DNA of 64,000 bases, from the NCBI GenBank assembly GCA_002353525.1, contig DEJV01000005.1, forward strand, positions 1-64,000, in the 5' to 3' direction. The notes beneath the pieces are model-generated. The model saw only the letters and a list, made by a program, of their open reading frames with translations. It searched no databases and was not told where the DNA came from. Made by a program: the position numbers and the translations under genes. Shown piece after piece: positions 16,187-25,235 of the stretch (its first letter is position 1; every line of letters begins with the position of its first letter). This stretch comes from Prevotella sp. UBA2739. GTDB lineage: Bacteria > Bacteroidota > Bacteroidia > Bacteroidales > Bacteroidaceae.

Positions 16187-17830
16187 CTAGCATGTTGCCG
16201 GCCAGGGCTTGAGCGTCTTGAAAAAGTCGTTGCCCTTGTCGTCGACGAGGATGAAGGCGGGGAAGTCCTCAACCTCAATCTTCCAGATAGCCTCCATGCC
16301 AAGCTCGGGATACTCTACGCACTCGATGCTCTTGATGCTCGACTGGCTAAGCACTGCGGCCACACCGCCGATGCTGCCCAGATAGAAACCGCCATGCTTC
16401 TGGCAGGCGTCGGTGACTACCTGTGAGCGGTTACCCTTGGCTATCATTACGAGAGAGCCTCCATGATCCTGGAACTCGTCAACATACGGGTCCATACGGT
16501 TGGCCGTGGTGGGTCCCATCGAACCGCAAGGATAGCCTTCGGGAGTCTTGGCTGGTCCGGCATAGAGCACGGGATAATCCTTGAAGTACTGTGGCAGATC
16601 CTCACCAGCATCAAGACGTGCCTTCAGCTTAGCGTGGGCGATGTCGCGGGCCACGATGATGGTGCCCTTCAGGTTGACGCGAGTAGAGACGGGATACTTA
16701 GTCAGTTCGGCACGAACGGCATCGATGCCCTGGTTCAGGTCGATGACAATCTGGTTCTGTCCCTCACCAGCCTTGGCATACTCGGCAGGAATCAGTTCGC
16801 TGGGGTTGTTGTCCATCTTCTCGAGCCAAACACCATCGCGGTTGATCTTGGCCTTGATGTTACGGTCGGCTGAGCAGCTGACACCCATACCAATAGGACA
16901 GCTGGCACCGTGGCGAGGCAGACGGATGACACGGATGTCGTGGGCCATGTACTTACCACCAAACTGTGCACCCAGACCAATCTTGTGAGCCTCGAGCAAG
17001 AGTTTCTTCTCCAGGTCGATGTCGCGGAAGGCACGTCCTGTCTCATCGCCGGTGGTAGGCAGGTTGTCGTAGTACTTGATAGAGGCAAGCTTCACGGTGA
17101 GCAGGTTCTTCTCTGCCGATGTGCCGCCAATAACAAATGCGATGTGATAAGGAGGACAAGCAGCTGTGCCGAGGCTCTTCATCTTCTCAACGAGGAACGG
17201 GATGAGCGTGCCCTCGTTCTGGATGGTGGCCTTGGTCATGGGATAGAAGTAGGTCTTGTTGGCCGAGCCGCCGCCCTTGGCTACCATCACGAAGCGGTAT
17301 TCAGCGCCCTCGGTAGCCTCGATATCAATCTGTGCAGGCAGGTTGCAACGGGTGTTCACCTCTTCATACATGGTGAGGGGCGCATTCTGCGAGTAGCGCA
17401 GGTTGTCTTGCGTAAAGGTGTTGTAGACACCCAGAGAGAGCGCTTCCTCATCCTCAAAACCTGTCCATATCTGCTGTCCTTTCTCGCCGTGGATGATGGC
17501 TGTGCCAGTGTCCTGGCAGAAAGGCAGGATGCCCTTGCAGGCCACCTCGGCATTGCGCAGGAACTGCAGAGCCACATATTTGTCGTTCTCGCTGGCCTCA
17601 GGGTCTGTGAGTACCTGTGCCACCTGCTCATTGTGCGAGCGGCGCAGCATGAATTCCACATCGTGGAAAGCCTCCTGGGCCAACAGGGTGAGGGCCTCGG
17701 GCGATACTTTTACGATTTCTTTACCTTCAAATTCGCTGATTGTGACCCCTTCCTTGGTGAGCAGACGATACTCGGTGTCGTCTTTGCCCAACTGGAACAT
17801 GGGTGCATACTTAAAATCTGGTGTTGCCAT
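16187..17830 (-). CDS. class I (Fe-S) fumarate hydratase
   Basis: The chosen start (MATPDFKYAPMF) gives 547 residues, normal for fused alpha/beta class I fumarases; a longer frame upstream overlaps the M16 gene and is rejected. The motif CQDTGTA and further conserved cysteines for the 4Fe-4S cluster are visible, as is the C-terminal half with GSMGPTTANRMDPYV. It interconverts fumarate and malate in the cytoplasm, in Bacteroidales mainly in the reductive branch to succinate. The M16 peptidase gene ends 19 nt upstream, so it is probably the last gene of the hflX-DUF4954-M16-fumarase run. Confidence 0.93.
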   Translation of the reverse strand: MATPDFKYAPMFQLGKDDTEYRLLTKEGVTISEFEGKEIVKVSPEALTLLAQEAFHDVEFMLRRSHNEQVAQVLTDPEASENDKYVALQFLRNAEVACKGILPFCQDTGTAIIHGEKGQQIWTGFEDEEALSLGVYNTFTQDNLRYSQNAPLTMYEEVNTRCNLPAQIDIEATEGAEYRFVMVAKGGGSANKTYFYPMTKATIQNEGTLIPFLVEKMKSLGTAACPPYHIAFVIGGTSAEKNLLTVKLASIKYYDNLPTTGDETGRAFRDIDLEKKLLLEAHKIGLGAQFGGKYMAHDIRVIRLPRHGASCPIGMGVSCSADRNIKAKINRDGVWLEKMDNNPSELIPAEYAKAGEGQNQIVIDLNQGIDAVRAELTKYPVSTRVNLKGTIIVARDIAHAKLKARLDAGEDLPQYFKDYPVLYAGPAKTPEGYPCGSMGPTTANRMDPYVDEFQDHGGSLVMIAKGNRSQVVTDACQKHGGFYLGSIGGVAAVLSQSSIKSIECVEYPELGMEAIWKIEVEDFPAFILVDDKGNDFFKTLKPWPATC

Positions 17831-17849
17831 AATGTTTTGATTTATAGAG

Positions 17850-20753
17850 TTAATATCCAAAGATGTCGGTGAGAGTGAGCCGTTTGATGGGGCCGATCTT
17901 CTCAAGCAATTTCATGTCGAGTTCTTTCTCGTCGCCAAGAATGATGTAGCGGTAGGCTTTGTTAGCCATCTGCTGCCGCTCGAAACTGACGATGTCGGAC
18001 AGCTGCAGGGCGGGGAGTGCCTGATAGATTTTCTCGTTCAGATCGTAGTCGAGTCCCAGTTTCTTGGCACGCAGGTAGGCATTGAATACCGACGACTTGG
18101 TGGTGCGCAGGCTGGCGAGCTGTTTGGTGAGGCTCTCCTTGGCAATGTTGAAAGCACCCTGGCTCTGAGGCATCTGGTTGAGAATCTCGTGGAAGACGCT
18201 GATGCAGTCTTTCATCTTGTCGTTCTGGGCGATGATATGGGTAATATAGCTCTCCTTATGTCCTTTCTCATCGGGTCGTGAATAGTATGCCGACGCATTG
18301 TAGGCCAGTCCGCGTGCCTCGCGCAGCTCCTGGAAGACGATGGTGTTCATTCCACCGCCAAAGTACTCGTTGAAGAGTGCCTGCACGGCAGCCTCGTCGG
18401 GATTCCACGAGCGTCCCTCATTGTGGTACATGCGCATGTAGATGTTCTTGGCCTCGTAGGGGGCAATCCACACCTCGTTGGTGTTTGCCTCTTGCTTGAT
18501 GTAAGGCTTGTTTTGAGGAACAGCCTGCAGGCGCTTGGGTGTCTTGTGCAACTTGGTGAGCATATTCGAGAGTGTCTTCACGTCGTCGGGACCATAGTAG
18601 ACCACGGTGTGCTCATACTGGTTGAGGTTCTTCAGCAGGCTGAGCAGCTGTTGCGGGTCGGTATGTCTCATCTCGTCGATGCTCATCTGGTTGCGGGTGC
18701 TGTTGTAAGGCCCATAGACAGCATAGCTGTAGAGGGCATCGAAGCAACCGCGCTGGCTTTTCTTAGCATCCTGACGGGCTTTCTGCGTGAGGGAGATATA
18801 CTGTTCGAAGGTGTTGTTGTCGGCCTTGGCGTTCTGCAGGAGGTTCTCGAGCAGTGCTACGGCCTCGGGCATTTTCTCGTTAAGTCCGGTGAGCAGAATG
18901 GTGATGTTGTCGTCGCCCACGCCGATGCGGTAGAGGCATGCCAGCTCGTAGAATTTCTGCTTGAGCTCGACCACGCTCATCTTGTCGGTACCCACATAGT
19001 CGGAGTAGTCGGCGGCAATTTCGTAACGGTTGTCGGCCTGTGTGCCAAACTCATAGCGGAACATCAGGGTGAAGAGGCCGTTATCGGTGTTCTTCTTATA
19101 AAGCAGTGGCAGTCCTTTCTTTGTCTTGGTGACGGTCATATCGCGATTGAAGTCGACAAACTGCGGCTGGATGGGCTCCACCTTGCTATTCTGAATGTCT
19201 TTCACAAACTGGCTGACATAGTCGCGGTTAGAGGGGATGGCCGTGATGGCAGGTTTGTCAATCTTCTTCTGCGTGGTGTCGTCGCCCTGACGCTTGTAGA
19301 CACAGGCGTAGTTGTTACCGAAATGACGGTTGGCAAAGTCGACAATCTGCTGTTTGGTCATCTTCGAGATGCGGTCGAGACGGCCTACGACATCCTCCCA
19401 TTTCTGTCCGTTGATGAAGGCGTCGACAAACTTATCGGCACGGTTGGAGTTGATATCGAGTGCCTGCATCTCACGCAGCTTGAGGTTGTTGATGATGCTG
19501 GGCAACAGGTTGTCGGCAAACTCGCCGCGCTTGAGTTTCTCTATCTCGGCGAGCAGCAGCTGGCGCACCTCATCGAGGGTCTGTCCTTCCTTGGGCACAC
19601 CCAGCATGATGAACTGGCTGTAGTCGGTCAGGTGCTGGGCACCACAGTCGGCACCAAGCATCAGCATCTTCTGGTTGATATCGAGGTCGACGAGTCCGGC
19701 CTTACCATTGGAGAGCAGGTCGCCGATAACGTCGAGCGTGTCGCTCTGCAGGTCGGCAGCTCCCTTGAAGCGCCATCCCAGCATCACGCGCTCTGCCTCG
19801 GGGCCTACGATGGTGGTGTCTACGGGTGCCGTGAGCTGTGGCTGCGGCCCGTATTCAGGCCGGCTGAGCTGTGGATTGGGTTTCCACGAGCCGAAGTAAC
19901 GGTCGATGGTGGCGATGACCTTGTCGCAATCCATGTCGCCCGCCATACAGATGGCCACATTGTTGGGGCAATAGTAGCGGTTGTAGTAGTTCATGATGTT
20001 GACAATCGATGGGTTCTTCAGGTGCTCCTGTGTGCCGATGGTGGTCTGTGTGCCATAGGGATGATTGGGGAAGAGCTTGGCGTTGAGGGCAGCCCACAGT
20101 TTGCGGCTGTCGCTGGTCAGTCCGATGTTGTATTCCTCGTAGACAGCCTCGAGCTCGGTGTGGAATCCGCGCACCACCATATGCTGGAAGCGGTCGGCCT
20201 GAATCTTGGCCCAGTTGTCCACCTCGTTGGCTGGAATATCCTCGACATAGCAGGTGACATCGTTGGAGGTGTAGGCATTCGAGCCCTCGGAACCGATGGT
20301 TGCCATGAGCTTGTCGTACTCGTTGGGGATGTTGTAGCGGGCAGCCAGCTGGCTCACGCTGTCGATGGCATGGTAGGCCTGACGGCGTGCCTCGGGGTCG
20401 GTGAGCTTACGATAGTCCTCATAACGGCGAGTAATGTCGTCGAGGAACGGTTTCTCGGCCACGGGGTTGGTGGTACCAAACTGCTTAGTGCCCTTAAACA
20501 TCAGGTGCTCCAGATAGTGGGCCAGTCCGGTGGTCTCTGCGGGGTCGTTGCGCGAACCGGTGCGCACGGCGATGTAAGTCTGGATGCGTGGTTTCTCATT
20601 GTTTACCGACAAGTAGACCTTCAGTCCGTTGTCGATCGTATAGATGCGTGTCTTCATCATATCGCCGGGCACGGTGGTGTACTTGTAGTCTTTGGCCGAG
20701 AGGCTCGTGGCGAGCATCATGAGGCCAGCGAAAATAACAGATTGAAGTTTCAT
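17850..20753 (-). CDS. M16 (insulinase/pitrilysin) family peptidase
   Basis: A protein of 967 residues with a Sec signal peptide (cleaved near SLSA, residue 20), so it acts in the periplasm or outer membrane. The zinc-binding HxxEH motif is HYLEH (79-83), with the downstream glutamate in AVYEEYN. A second, inactive M16 half follows, as in two-domain family members. It probably degrades peptides of the envelope or diet; substrates are unknown. It sits 50 bp after the DUF4954 gene and 19 bp before fumarase in one minus-strand unit. Confidence 0.9.
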   Translation of the reverse strand: MKLQSVIFAGLMMLATSLSAKDYKYTTVPGDMMKTRIYTIDNGLKVYLSVNNEKPRIQTYIAVRTGSRNDPAETTGLAHYLEHLMFKGTKQFGTTNPVAEKPFLDDITRRYEDYRKLTDPEARRQAYHAIDSVSQLAARYNIPNEYDKLMATIGSEGSNAYTSNDVTCYVEDIPANEVDNWAKIQADRFQHMVVRGFHTELEAVYEEYNIGLTSDSRKLWAALNAKLFPNHPYGTQTTIGTQEHLKNPSIVNIMNYYNRYYCPNNVAICMAGDMDCDKVIATIDRYFGSWKPNPQLSRPEYGPQPQLTAPVDTTIVGPEAERVMLGWRFKGAADLQSDTLDVIGDLLSNGKAGLVDLDINQKMLMLGADCGAQHLTDYSQFIMLGVPKEGQTLDEVRQLLLAEIEKLKRGEFADNLLPSIINNLKLREMQALDINSNRADKFVDAFINGQKWEDVVGRLDRISKMTKQQIVDFANRHFGNNYACVYKRQGDDTTQKKIDKPAITAIPSNRDYVSQFVKDIQNSKVEPIQPQFVDFNRDMTVTKTKKGLPLLYKKNTDNGLFTLMFRYEFGTQADNRYEIAADYSDYVGTDKMSVVELKQKFYELACLYRIGVGDDNITILLTGLNEKMPEAVALLENLLQNAKADNNTFEQYISLTQKARQDAKKSQRGCFDALYSYAVYGPYNSTRNQMSIDEMRHTDPQQLLSLLKNLNQYEHTVVYYGPDDVKTLSNMLTKLHKTPKRLQAVPQNKPYIKQEANTNEVWIAPYEAKNIYMRMYHNEGRSWNPDEAAVQALFNEYFGGGMNTIVFQELREARGLAYNASAYYSRPDEKGHKESYITHIIAQNDKMKDCISVFHEILNQMPQSQGAFNIAKESLTKQLASLRTTKSSVFNAYLRAKKLGLDYDLNEKIYQALPALQLSDIVSFERQQMANKAYRYIILGDEKELDMKLLEKIGPIKRLTLTDIFGY

Positions 20754-20803
20754 ATTGTCTGGTTTTAAAACGTCAAATTAAAAAAAGATGATCTATGTCC
20801 ATG

Positions 20804-22657
20804 TCAGTTCTCGTAGTCAACCTCATGGTCGAGCTTGTCGATAAAGTCGTTGAAGACATCGTCTTCCACATCGCCCATGGCAAACTCTTTCTCGGCATCC
20901 TTGCGAATCTCGCCCACCCAGATGCGGCGGGCCTTGACATACTCGTCACGGATATGCTCGGCATCGGCCTCAGTAATCTCGGTGAGCCCATAGTAGTCGA
21001 GAATCATCTGGTAAGTCCAGGCCCATTGGTACTCGCGATAGTGGCTGTTGATTTCCTCGAAACGGTCGATGACAGCCTGAATCGTCTCCAACGTGCCATT
21101 CTTGATATCGTGGATGAGACGGGTCTCCTCGCTCTCGGGCAGCAGCAGACCGGAAAGGTCGATCCAGTTGCCAAGTCCTGTCTTGGTGGTAGGTACTCCG
21201 AAGTAACCATGCTTCTTGGCACGCTTCAAGACAGCACCCATGTAGAGGCGCAGGGCAATGTCGTAATATTTGATGCCCTTACGGAGCGACGATGCGTTGA
21301 TGACGTAGTCGTGGTAGTTGTATTGCGACTGCAAGTCACCCGATGCCTCGCGCAGACGCTCGAGAATCCGCTTGCCGCGCAGGATACCTCCCACGGTGAA
21401 TGGCGAGAGCCAGTCGAAGTTGACGATGCTCTTCTGGCTGCCGGCCGAACGACGGTCGCGCTTGGGCCACTTCTTAATATCGCGATAGAGACCCACGGTG
21501 GTGATGTTGCGACCAGGCACCAGATACATGTCGTCGTTGTAGGAAATAAGATAAGAGAACGGCAGGTCGCGCGTGTCGGGATGATGCATCAGTTTGCCCA
21601 TACACACCGAGAAGGCACCTATCTTGGCAGGCATCAGCACGTAGGAGCCGCTGGCCGTCTTCGTTCCGCGCTCAAGGGTTCCGTAGTGAATAGGACCCAT
21701 CTTGTAGGCATGGTTGGAGAAGTTGGTGGCCGAACCGGCATTATAGAACGAGAACTGGGCACCGATGAGCAGTGAGCTCTTGTGGTGGCTGGCCGAGAAC
21801 GGACCGCAGAAGGCTGCACATGCCTCACCGTTTGACATGTAACTGTTGGCGAAGAACACGCTCTGCGAGGCCGTGAAACCGTTGGCAATGTGGCATGCCT
21901 CGCCCACAAAGCAGTCTTGCATCTTCACACTGTTGATGATGCTCGAGCCGTTGCAGATAATCGAGTTCTCGCAGATAACACCCGTGCCGATGTAGACCGA
22001 ATCGTTGGGGCCATTGAGTATCGAGCAGTCGCTGATACGTGAGGCCCCATTGATCTCGCAATTGTCGTGAATCACAGTGTTTGTTATCTCTTTGGTGCCG
22101 ACAATCTTCACGTTGTTGCCGATGATGCCCCGTTCGGGCATGTTGCGGCGGATGTCCTCGTTGATGAGCCGGCGTATCTCGTCCTTGATATATTTATCGG
22201 TAAAATGCTTCACCATGAATGCCGCAAACTGACTGTTGAGGTTGCCAAAGATGATGGCATTACCGTCGCCAGCCTCGTTGAGCACCGAGATGAGATTGCC
22301 CTCTCCATAGGTGGCACCCTCGGTGGTCTCGATGATGCTGACATTCGAGATCAGGCAGTCGTCGCCTATGGTGTAGTCGTTGATGTATCCGCCCACATTC
22401 TCTATCAGGCAGTTGTCACCAATGGTGACGTTGCGCAGGGTGGCATTACGGATGCCACAAGGCTTGACGAACCCCTTGCTGATTTCCATTCTCTTCTCGA
22501 AGGCTCCCAGGCGAATGTTGCCATAGAACGCCACGTTGCGCAGGGCTGCAGGCGTGAACCCCTCGCCCACCTCAACGGCTGTCCAGTCCTCGGCACTACA
22601 GCCATGGTCTTCCAGCGTGAGGATTTCCTCTTGAGTTAAAAGTCTATACTCTTCCAT
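20804..22657 (-). CDS. DUF4954 family protein, left-handed beta-helix
   Basis: A protein of 617 residues. Residues about 60-330 contain repeated hexapeptide-like motifs (IRNATLRN, TIGDNCLIEN, NTVIHDNCEINGAS, ICENSIICNG), the pattern of a left-handed beta-helix as in acyl- and nucleotidyl-transferases. The C-terminal third is helical and charged. No signal peptide is seen, so it is cytoplasmic. Family function is unknown; a sugar-nucleotide or acyltransferase-like role is plausible. It follows hflX by 17 bp. Confidence 0.85.
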   Translation of the reverse strand: MEEYRLLTQEEILTLEDHGCSAEDWTAVEVGEGFTPAALRNVAFYGNIRLGAFEKRMEISKGFVKPCGIRNATLRNVTIGDNCLIENVGGYINDYTIGDDCLISNVSIIETTEGATYGEGNLISVLNEAGDGNAIIFGNLNSQFAAFMVKHFTDKYIKDEIRRLINEDIRRNMPERGIIGNNVKIVGTKEITNTVIHDNCEINGASRISDCSILNGPNDSVYIGTGVICENSIICNGSSIINSVKMQDCFVGEACHIANGFTASQSVFFANSYMSNGEACAAFCGPFSASHHKSSLLIGAQFSFYNAGSATNFSNHAYKMGPIHYGTLERGTKTASGSYVLMPAKIGAFSVCMGKLMHHPDTRDLPFSYLISYNDDMYLVPGRNITTVGLYRDIKKWPKRDRRSAGSQKSIVNFDWLSPFTVGGILRGKRILERLREASGDLQSQYNYHDYVINASSLRKGIKYYDIALRLYMGAVLKRAKKHGYFGVPTTKTGLGNWIDLSGLLLPESEETRLIHDIKNGTLETIQAVIDRFEEINSHYREYQWAWTYQMILDYYGLTEITEADAEHIRDEYVKARRIWVGEIRKDAEKEFAMGDVEDDVFNDFIDKLDHEVDYEN

Positions 22658-22674
22658 AGTTTTGGTGCTTATCG

Positions 22675-23937
22675 TTATACATCTGTCTCCTCGTAGTCAT
22701 TGTTATACAAGAAGTCGTTGTAGGGATATTTCTGTACGTGCAGTTCGCGAACCTTATTATAAATACTCTCGCGAAACTCGTCGATATTGATGCGCTCGCG
22801 GGCCGAGATGAACAGACAGTTCTCGTTGAGCCGTGCCATCCAGGTGCGCTTCAGCTCATCGAGCGAAATGTTCTCCTTGGTCATGGGTGTGAGGTCGTCG
22901 GCCTCTTTCTCCACCCACCGGTAGGCATCAATTTTATTGAACACGATCATCGACGGTTTGTCGGCACACCCCAAGTCCTGGAGTGTCTTCTCCACCACGC
23001 GAATCTGCTCCTCAAAGTCGGGATGGGAGATGTCTACCACATGCAACAGCAGGTCGGCCTCGCGCGTCTCGTCGAGGGTGCTCTTAAACGAATCAACCAA
23101 GTCGGTAGGCAGTTTGCGGATAAAGCCCACGGTGTCGGCCAAGAGGAACGGCAGATTGTCGACCACCACCTTGCGTACCGTCGTGTCGAGGGTAGCAAAC
23201 AGTTTGTTTTCTGCAAACACATCGCTTTTGGCCAATAGGTTCATGATGGTAGACTTACCCACATTGGTATAACCCACAAGGGCCACGCGGATGAGTCGTC
23301 CGCGATTCTTGCGCTGGGTGGTTTTCTGCTTGTCAATCTCAGCCAGGCGCTCCTTCAACAGGCTCATGCGGTTGAGAATGATACGACGGTCCATCTCCAA
23401 CTGCGTCTCACCAGGACCACGCAAGCCCACGCTGCCCTTGCCACCGCCCGAGCCAGAACCACCACCCTGGCGCTCCAGGTGGGTCCACAAGCGTTGCAGA
23501 CGTGGCAGCATGTAACGATACTGCGCCAGTTCGACCTGCGTCTTGGCGTTGGCTGTTTGTGCACGCATGGCAAAGATATCGAGAATGAGACTGGTACGGT
23601 CGAGAATTTTCACTCTCAGCTCGGCCTCGATGTTGCGTATCTGCTTGGCCGACAACTCATCGTCGAAAATCACCATTCCCACTTCGCGCTCAGCATCTTC
23701 TTCTGCCTTAATGTATTGCTTGATTTCCTCCAGTTTGCCTTTGCCCACATAGGTGGTCTGGTTGGGGCCATTCACCTTCTGCGTGAACCGCTTGACGGTG
23801 ACGGCTCCAGCCGTATCGGCCAGAAACTCAAGCTCATCGAGATATTCTTTGGTCTTGGCCTCGTCCTGCTGTTGGGTGATGAGTCCCACCAACACTGCGG
23901 TCTCGGCCTTCACCTCGGATATAACAAATTCTTTCAT
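22675..23937 (-). CDS. hflX: ribosome-associated GTPase HflX
   Basis: Start chosen at MKEFVISEVK, just below a consensus promoter, giving 420 residues; a longer frame runs through that promoter. It has the N-terminal HflX domain with its helical linker (glycine-rich GGGSGSGGGKG near 180) and a GTPase domain with G1 GYTNVGKST, G3 DTVGF and G4 NKID. HflX binds the 50S subunit and splits stalled 70S ribosomes under stress. First gene of a run with DUF4954, M16 peptidase and fumarase. The leader has an imperfect tandem duplication with two promoter-like boxes. Confidence 0.95.
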   Translation of the reverse strand: MKEFVISEVKAETAVLVGLITQQQDEAKTKEYLDELEFLADTAGAVTVKRFTQKVNGPNQTTYVGKGKLEEIKQYIKAEEDAEREVGMVIFDDELSAKQIRNIEAELRVKILDRTSLILDIFAMRAQTANAKTQVELAQYRYMLPRLQRLWTHLERQGGGSGSGGGKGSVGLRGPGETQLEMDRRIILNRMSLLKERLAEIDKQKTTQRKNRGRLIRVALVGYTNVGKSTIMNLLAKSDVFAENKLFATLDTTVRKVVVDNLPFLLADTVGFIRKLPTDLVDSFKSTLDETREADLLLHVVDISHPDFEEQIRVVEKTLQDLGCADKPSMIVFNKIDAYRWVEKEADDLTPMTKENISLDELKRTWMARLNENCLFISARERINIDEFRESIYNKVRELHVQKYPYNDFLYNNDYEETDV

Positions 23938-23966
23938 TCTTAAATTGTCAATACTAGTATTTCTTG

Positions 23967-24140
23967 GCAAAGTTACGAAAAATCGAGAGCAGAACAAAAC
24001 AAACAGTTTGTTTTTTATGCCGAGATGGAGTAACTTCGCGTCTTTTCGTCGCAAAGTTACGAAAAGTCGGGCGAAATGCCAAATTTATTTGAGCATTTCC
24101 GAGACGGAGTAACCTCGGCGAAGTCAAAGTTGTGCGAAAA
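23967..24140. repeat. imperfect tandem duplication in the hflX leader
   Basis: GCAAAGTTACGAAAA occurs at 23967 and 24051. Each copy is followed by a CCGAGAtGGAGTAAC / CCGAGAcGGAGTAAC segment, about 85 bp apart. The duplication gives two candidate -7 boxes. Confidence 0.6.
23968..23998 (-). promoter_or_regulatory. proximal hflX promoter
   Basis: Plus-strand CAAAGTTA (23968-23975) reads TAACTTTG on the minus strand, and CAAA at 23995-23998 is the -33 TTTG, 19 nt away. A second TAACTTTG box lies at 24052-24059. Confidence 0.7.
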
Positions 24141-24175
24141 TCGAGAGAAATGCAAAAGAAAGTTGCTTTTCCTTG

Positions 24176-24850
24176 CTATATTTTTCTTACCTCCACCACA
24201 CTGACGACACCCTCAGCCACACGAAACCTGATGTCACGGCCACCGAAGGGCAAGCCATAGATGCGCTGGCTGTCGGTATGATAGTGGGGGCGCGGATCAA
24301 GCGAGAGGATTTTCGTCAGTGCCGCCAGCTCGCCTGAGGAGAACTGCTGACGCAAGTCGTCGGGGATTACCACTTCCAGCTGTTTCCATTCTCGTTGGTC
24401 GGTGAAACCGCCACGGGCCTCGGGATGGGCATCGGCATAGGGCACATAGGGCTTGACATCGTAAATGGGCGTACCGTCCATCAGATCGGCACCCAGCACA
24501 TGTATCACCCCATTCTCCACTTTCTCGATACGCACACACGAAAGTCCCAGGCCATTGGGACGGAAGGGTGAGCGCGTGGCAAACACACCCATGCGCTGAT
24601 TACCACCCAGACGAGGCGGCCGCACGGTGAGTGAACGGCTCTCGCCGGCATCGTCGCTGTTTGCCGAGAATCCCCATATCAACCACAAATAGTCGAAATC
24701 CTCTATCCCCCGCAGGGCATCGGGCTGGGCATAAGGTTTCTCGAACACGATGCTGCCACGCAGTTCGTCAACGAGTCCGCTCTGCCGGGGAATACCAAAC
24801 TTGCTGGTCAGCGGCGAACGGAAATGGGCGATGGGCGTGATTTGTTTCAT
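24176..24850 (-). CDS. trmO: tRNA N6-threonylcarbamoyladenosine methyltransferase TrmO
   Basis: Start chosen at MKQITPIAHF (224 residues), because the -7 box at 24889-24896 excludes the longest frame; ATG at 24865 is an alternative. The TrmO/TsaA fold is visible with FRSPLTSKFGIPRQSG, DFDYLWLIWGF and RPNGLGLS. The enzyme methylates t6A37 of threonine tRNA using S-adenosylmethionine. A C-terminal extension (DPRPHYHTD) is normal. It is divergent from the small RNA and the sugar operon. Confidence 0.9.
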   Translation of the reverse strand: MKQITPIAHFRSPLTSKFGIPRQSGLVDELRGSIVFEKPYAQPDALRGIEDFDYLWLIWGFSANSDDAGESRSLTVRPPRLGGNQRMGVFATRSPFRPNGLGLSCVRIEKVENGVIHVLGADLMDGTPIYDVKPYVPYADAHPEARGGFTDQREWKQLEVVIPDDLRQQFSSGELAALTKILSLDPRPHYHTDSQRIYGLPFGGRDIRFRVAEGVVSVVEVRKI

Positions 24851-24888
24851 TATCTTGTCTTTCATGATGGCACATTTCATGGATGCTG

Positions 24889-24896
24889 CAAAGATA
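24889..24896 (-). promoter_or_regulatory. -7 box of trmO
   Basis: Plus-strand CAAAGATA reads TATCTTTG on the minus strand. The predicted transcript start near 24882 supports a start codon at 24865 or 24850. Confidence 0.55.
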
Positions 24897-24980
24897 AACA
24901 AAATATCCTAAAAAGGAAAGGGAATGCATGATAATTCTGAAAACGTTTACGTAATTTTTTGCACGAAAATTGCATGATTA

Positions 24981-25012
24981 TTTGATTGTAGTCAACTTTT
25001 CAGCTAACTTTG
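24981..25012 (+). promoter_or_regulatory. promoter of predicted small RNA
   Basis: TTTG at 24981-24984 and TAACTTTG at 25005-25012, 20 nt apart, are an excellent consensus match with no protein-coding gene directly downstream. Confidence 0.75.
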
Positions 25013-25018
25013 CAATCA

Positions 25019-25122
25019 CAAAACAACGGATTTTCAATATTTACATGCTACATCATACAAACTGCTAAAACATTCAAGATAAGTACGAAGAAATAGCCTC
25101 GATGTGATATCGGGGCTTTTTT
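25019..25122 (+). ncRNA. predicted small RNA of about 104 nt
   Basis: A consensus promoter (24981-25012) is followed after about 80 nt by a strong intrinsic terminator. The only frame inside is seven codons (MLHHTNC), so it is an independent small RNA, or a terminated leader of the sugar-kinase operon. It is unlikely to be a read-through leader, since the operon has its own promoter at 25167-25195. Not matched to any family known to me. Confidence 0.6.
25095..25122 (+). terminator. intrinsic terminator of the small RNA
   Basis: AGCCTCGAT (25095-25103) pairs with ATCGGGGCT (25109-25117) with one G-U pair, 5-nt loop, followed by a T-tract to 25122. Confidence 0.8.
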
Positions 25123-25166
25123 GTTGCCTTTCCCAAAACTGTCGGTTGGAAAATCAAATTGTGTAG

Positions 25167-25195
25167 TTGATTCGCACGGTAATCGATTATCTTTG
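25167..25195 (+). promoter_or_regulatory. promoter of sugar kinase operon
   Basis: TTG at 25167-25169 and TATCTTTG at 25188-25195, 18 nt apart, 40 bp before the ATG at 25236. Confidence 0.65.
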
Positions 25196-25235
25196 CAGCT
25201 GAATTCAATTCTAGTATATACTAACTTCTAACAAT

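Noticed and set aside
18423..20768. A 781-codon plus-strand open frame
   Set aside because: It is antisense to the M16 peptidase gene; its composition of long His/Val/Gly runs is a codon-bias artefact. The same holds for long plus-strand frames over 44054-45364, 45395-46654 and 47599-49740.
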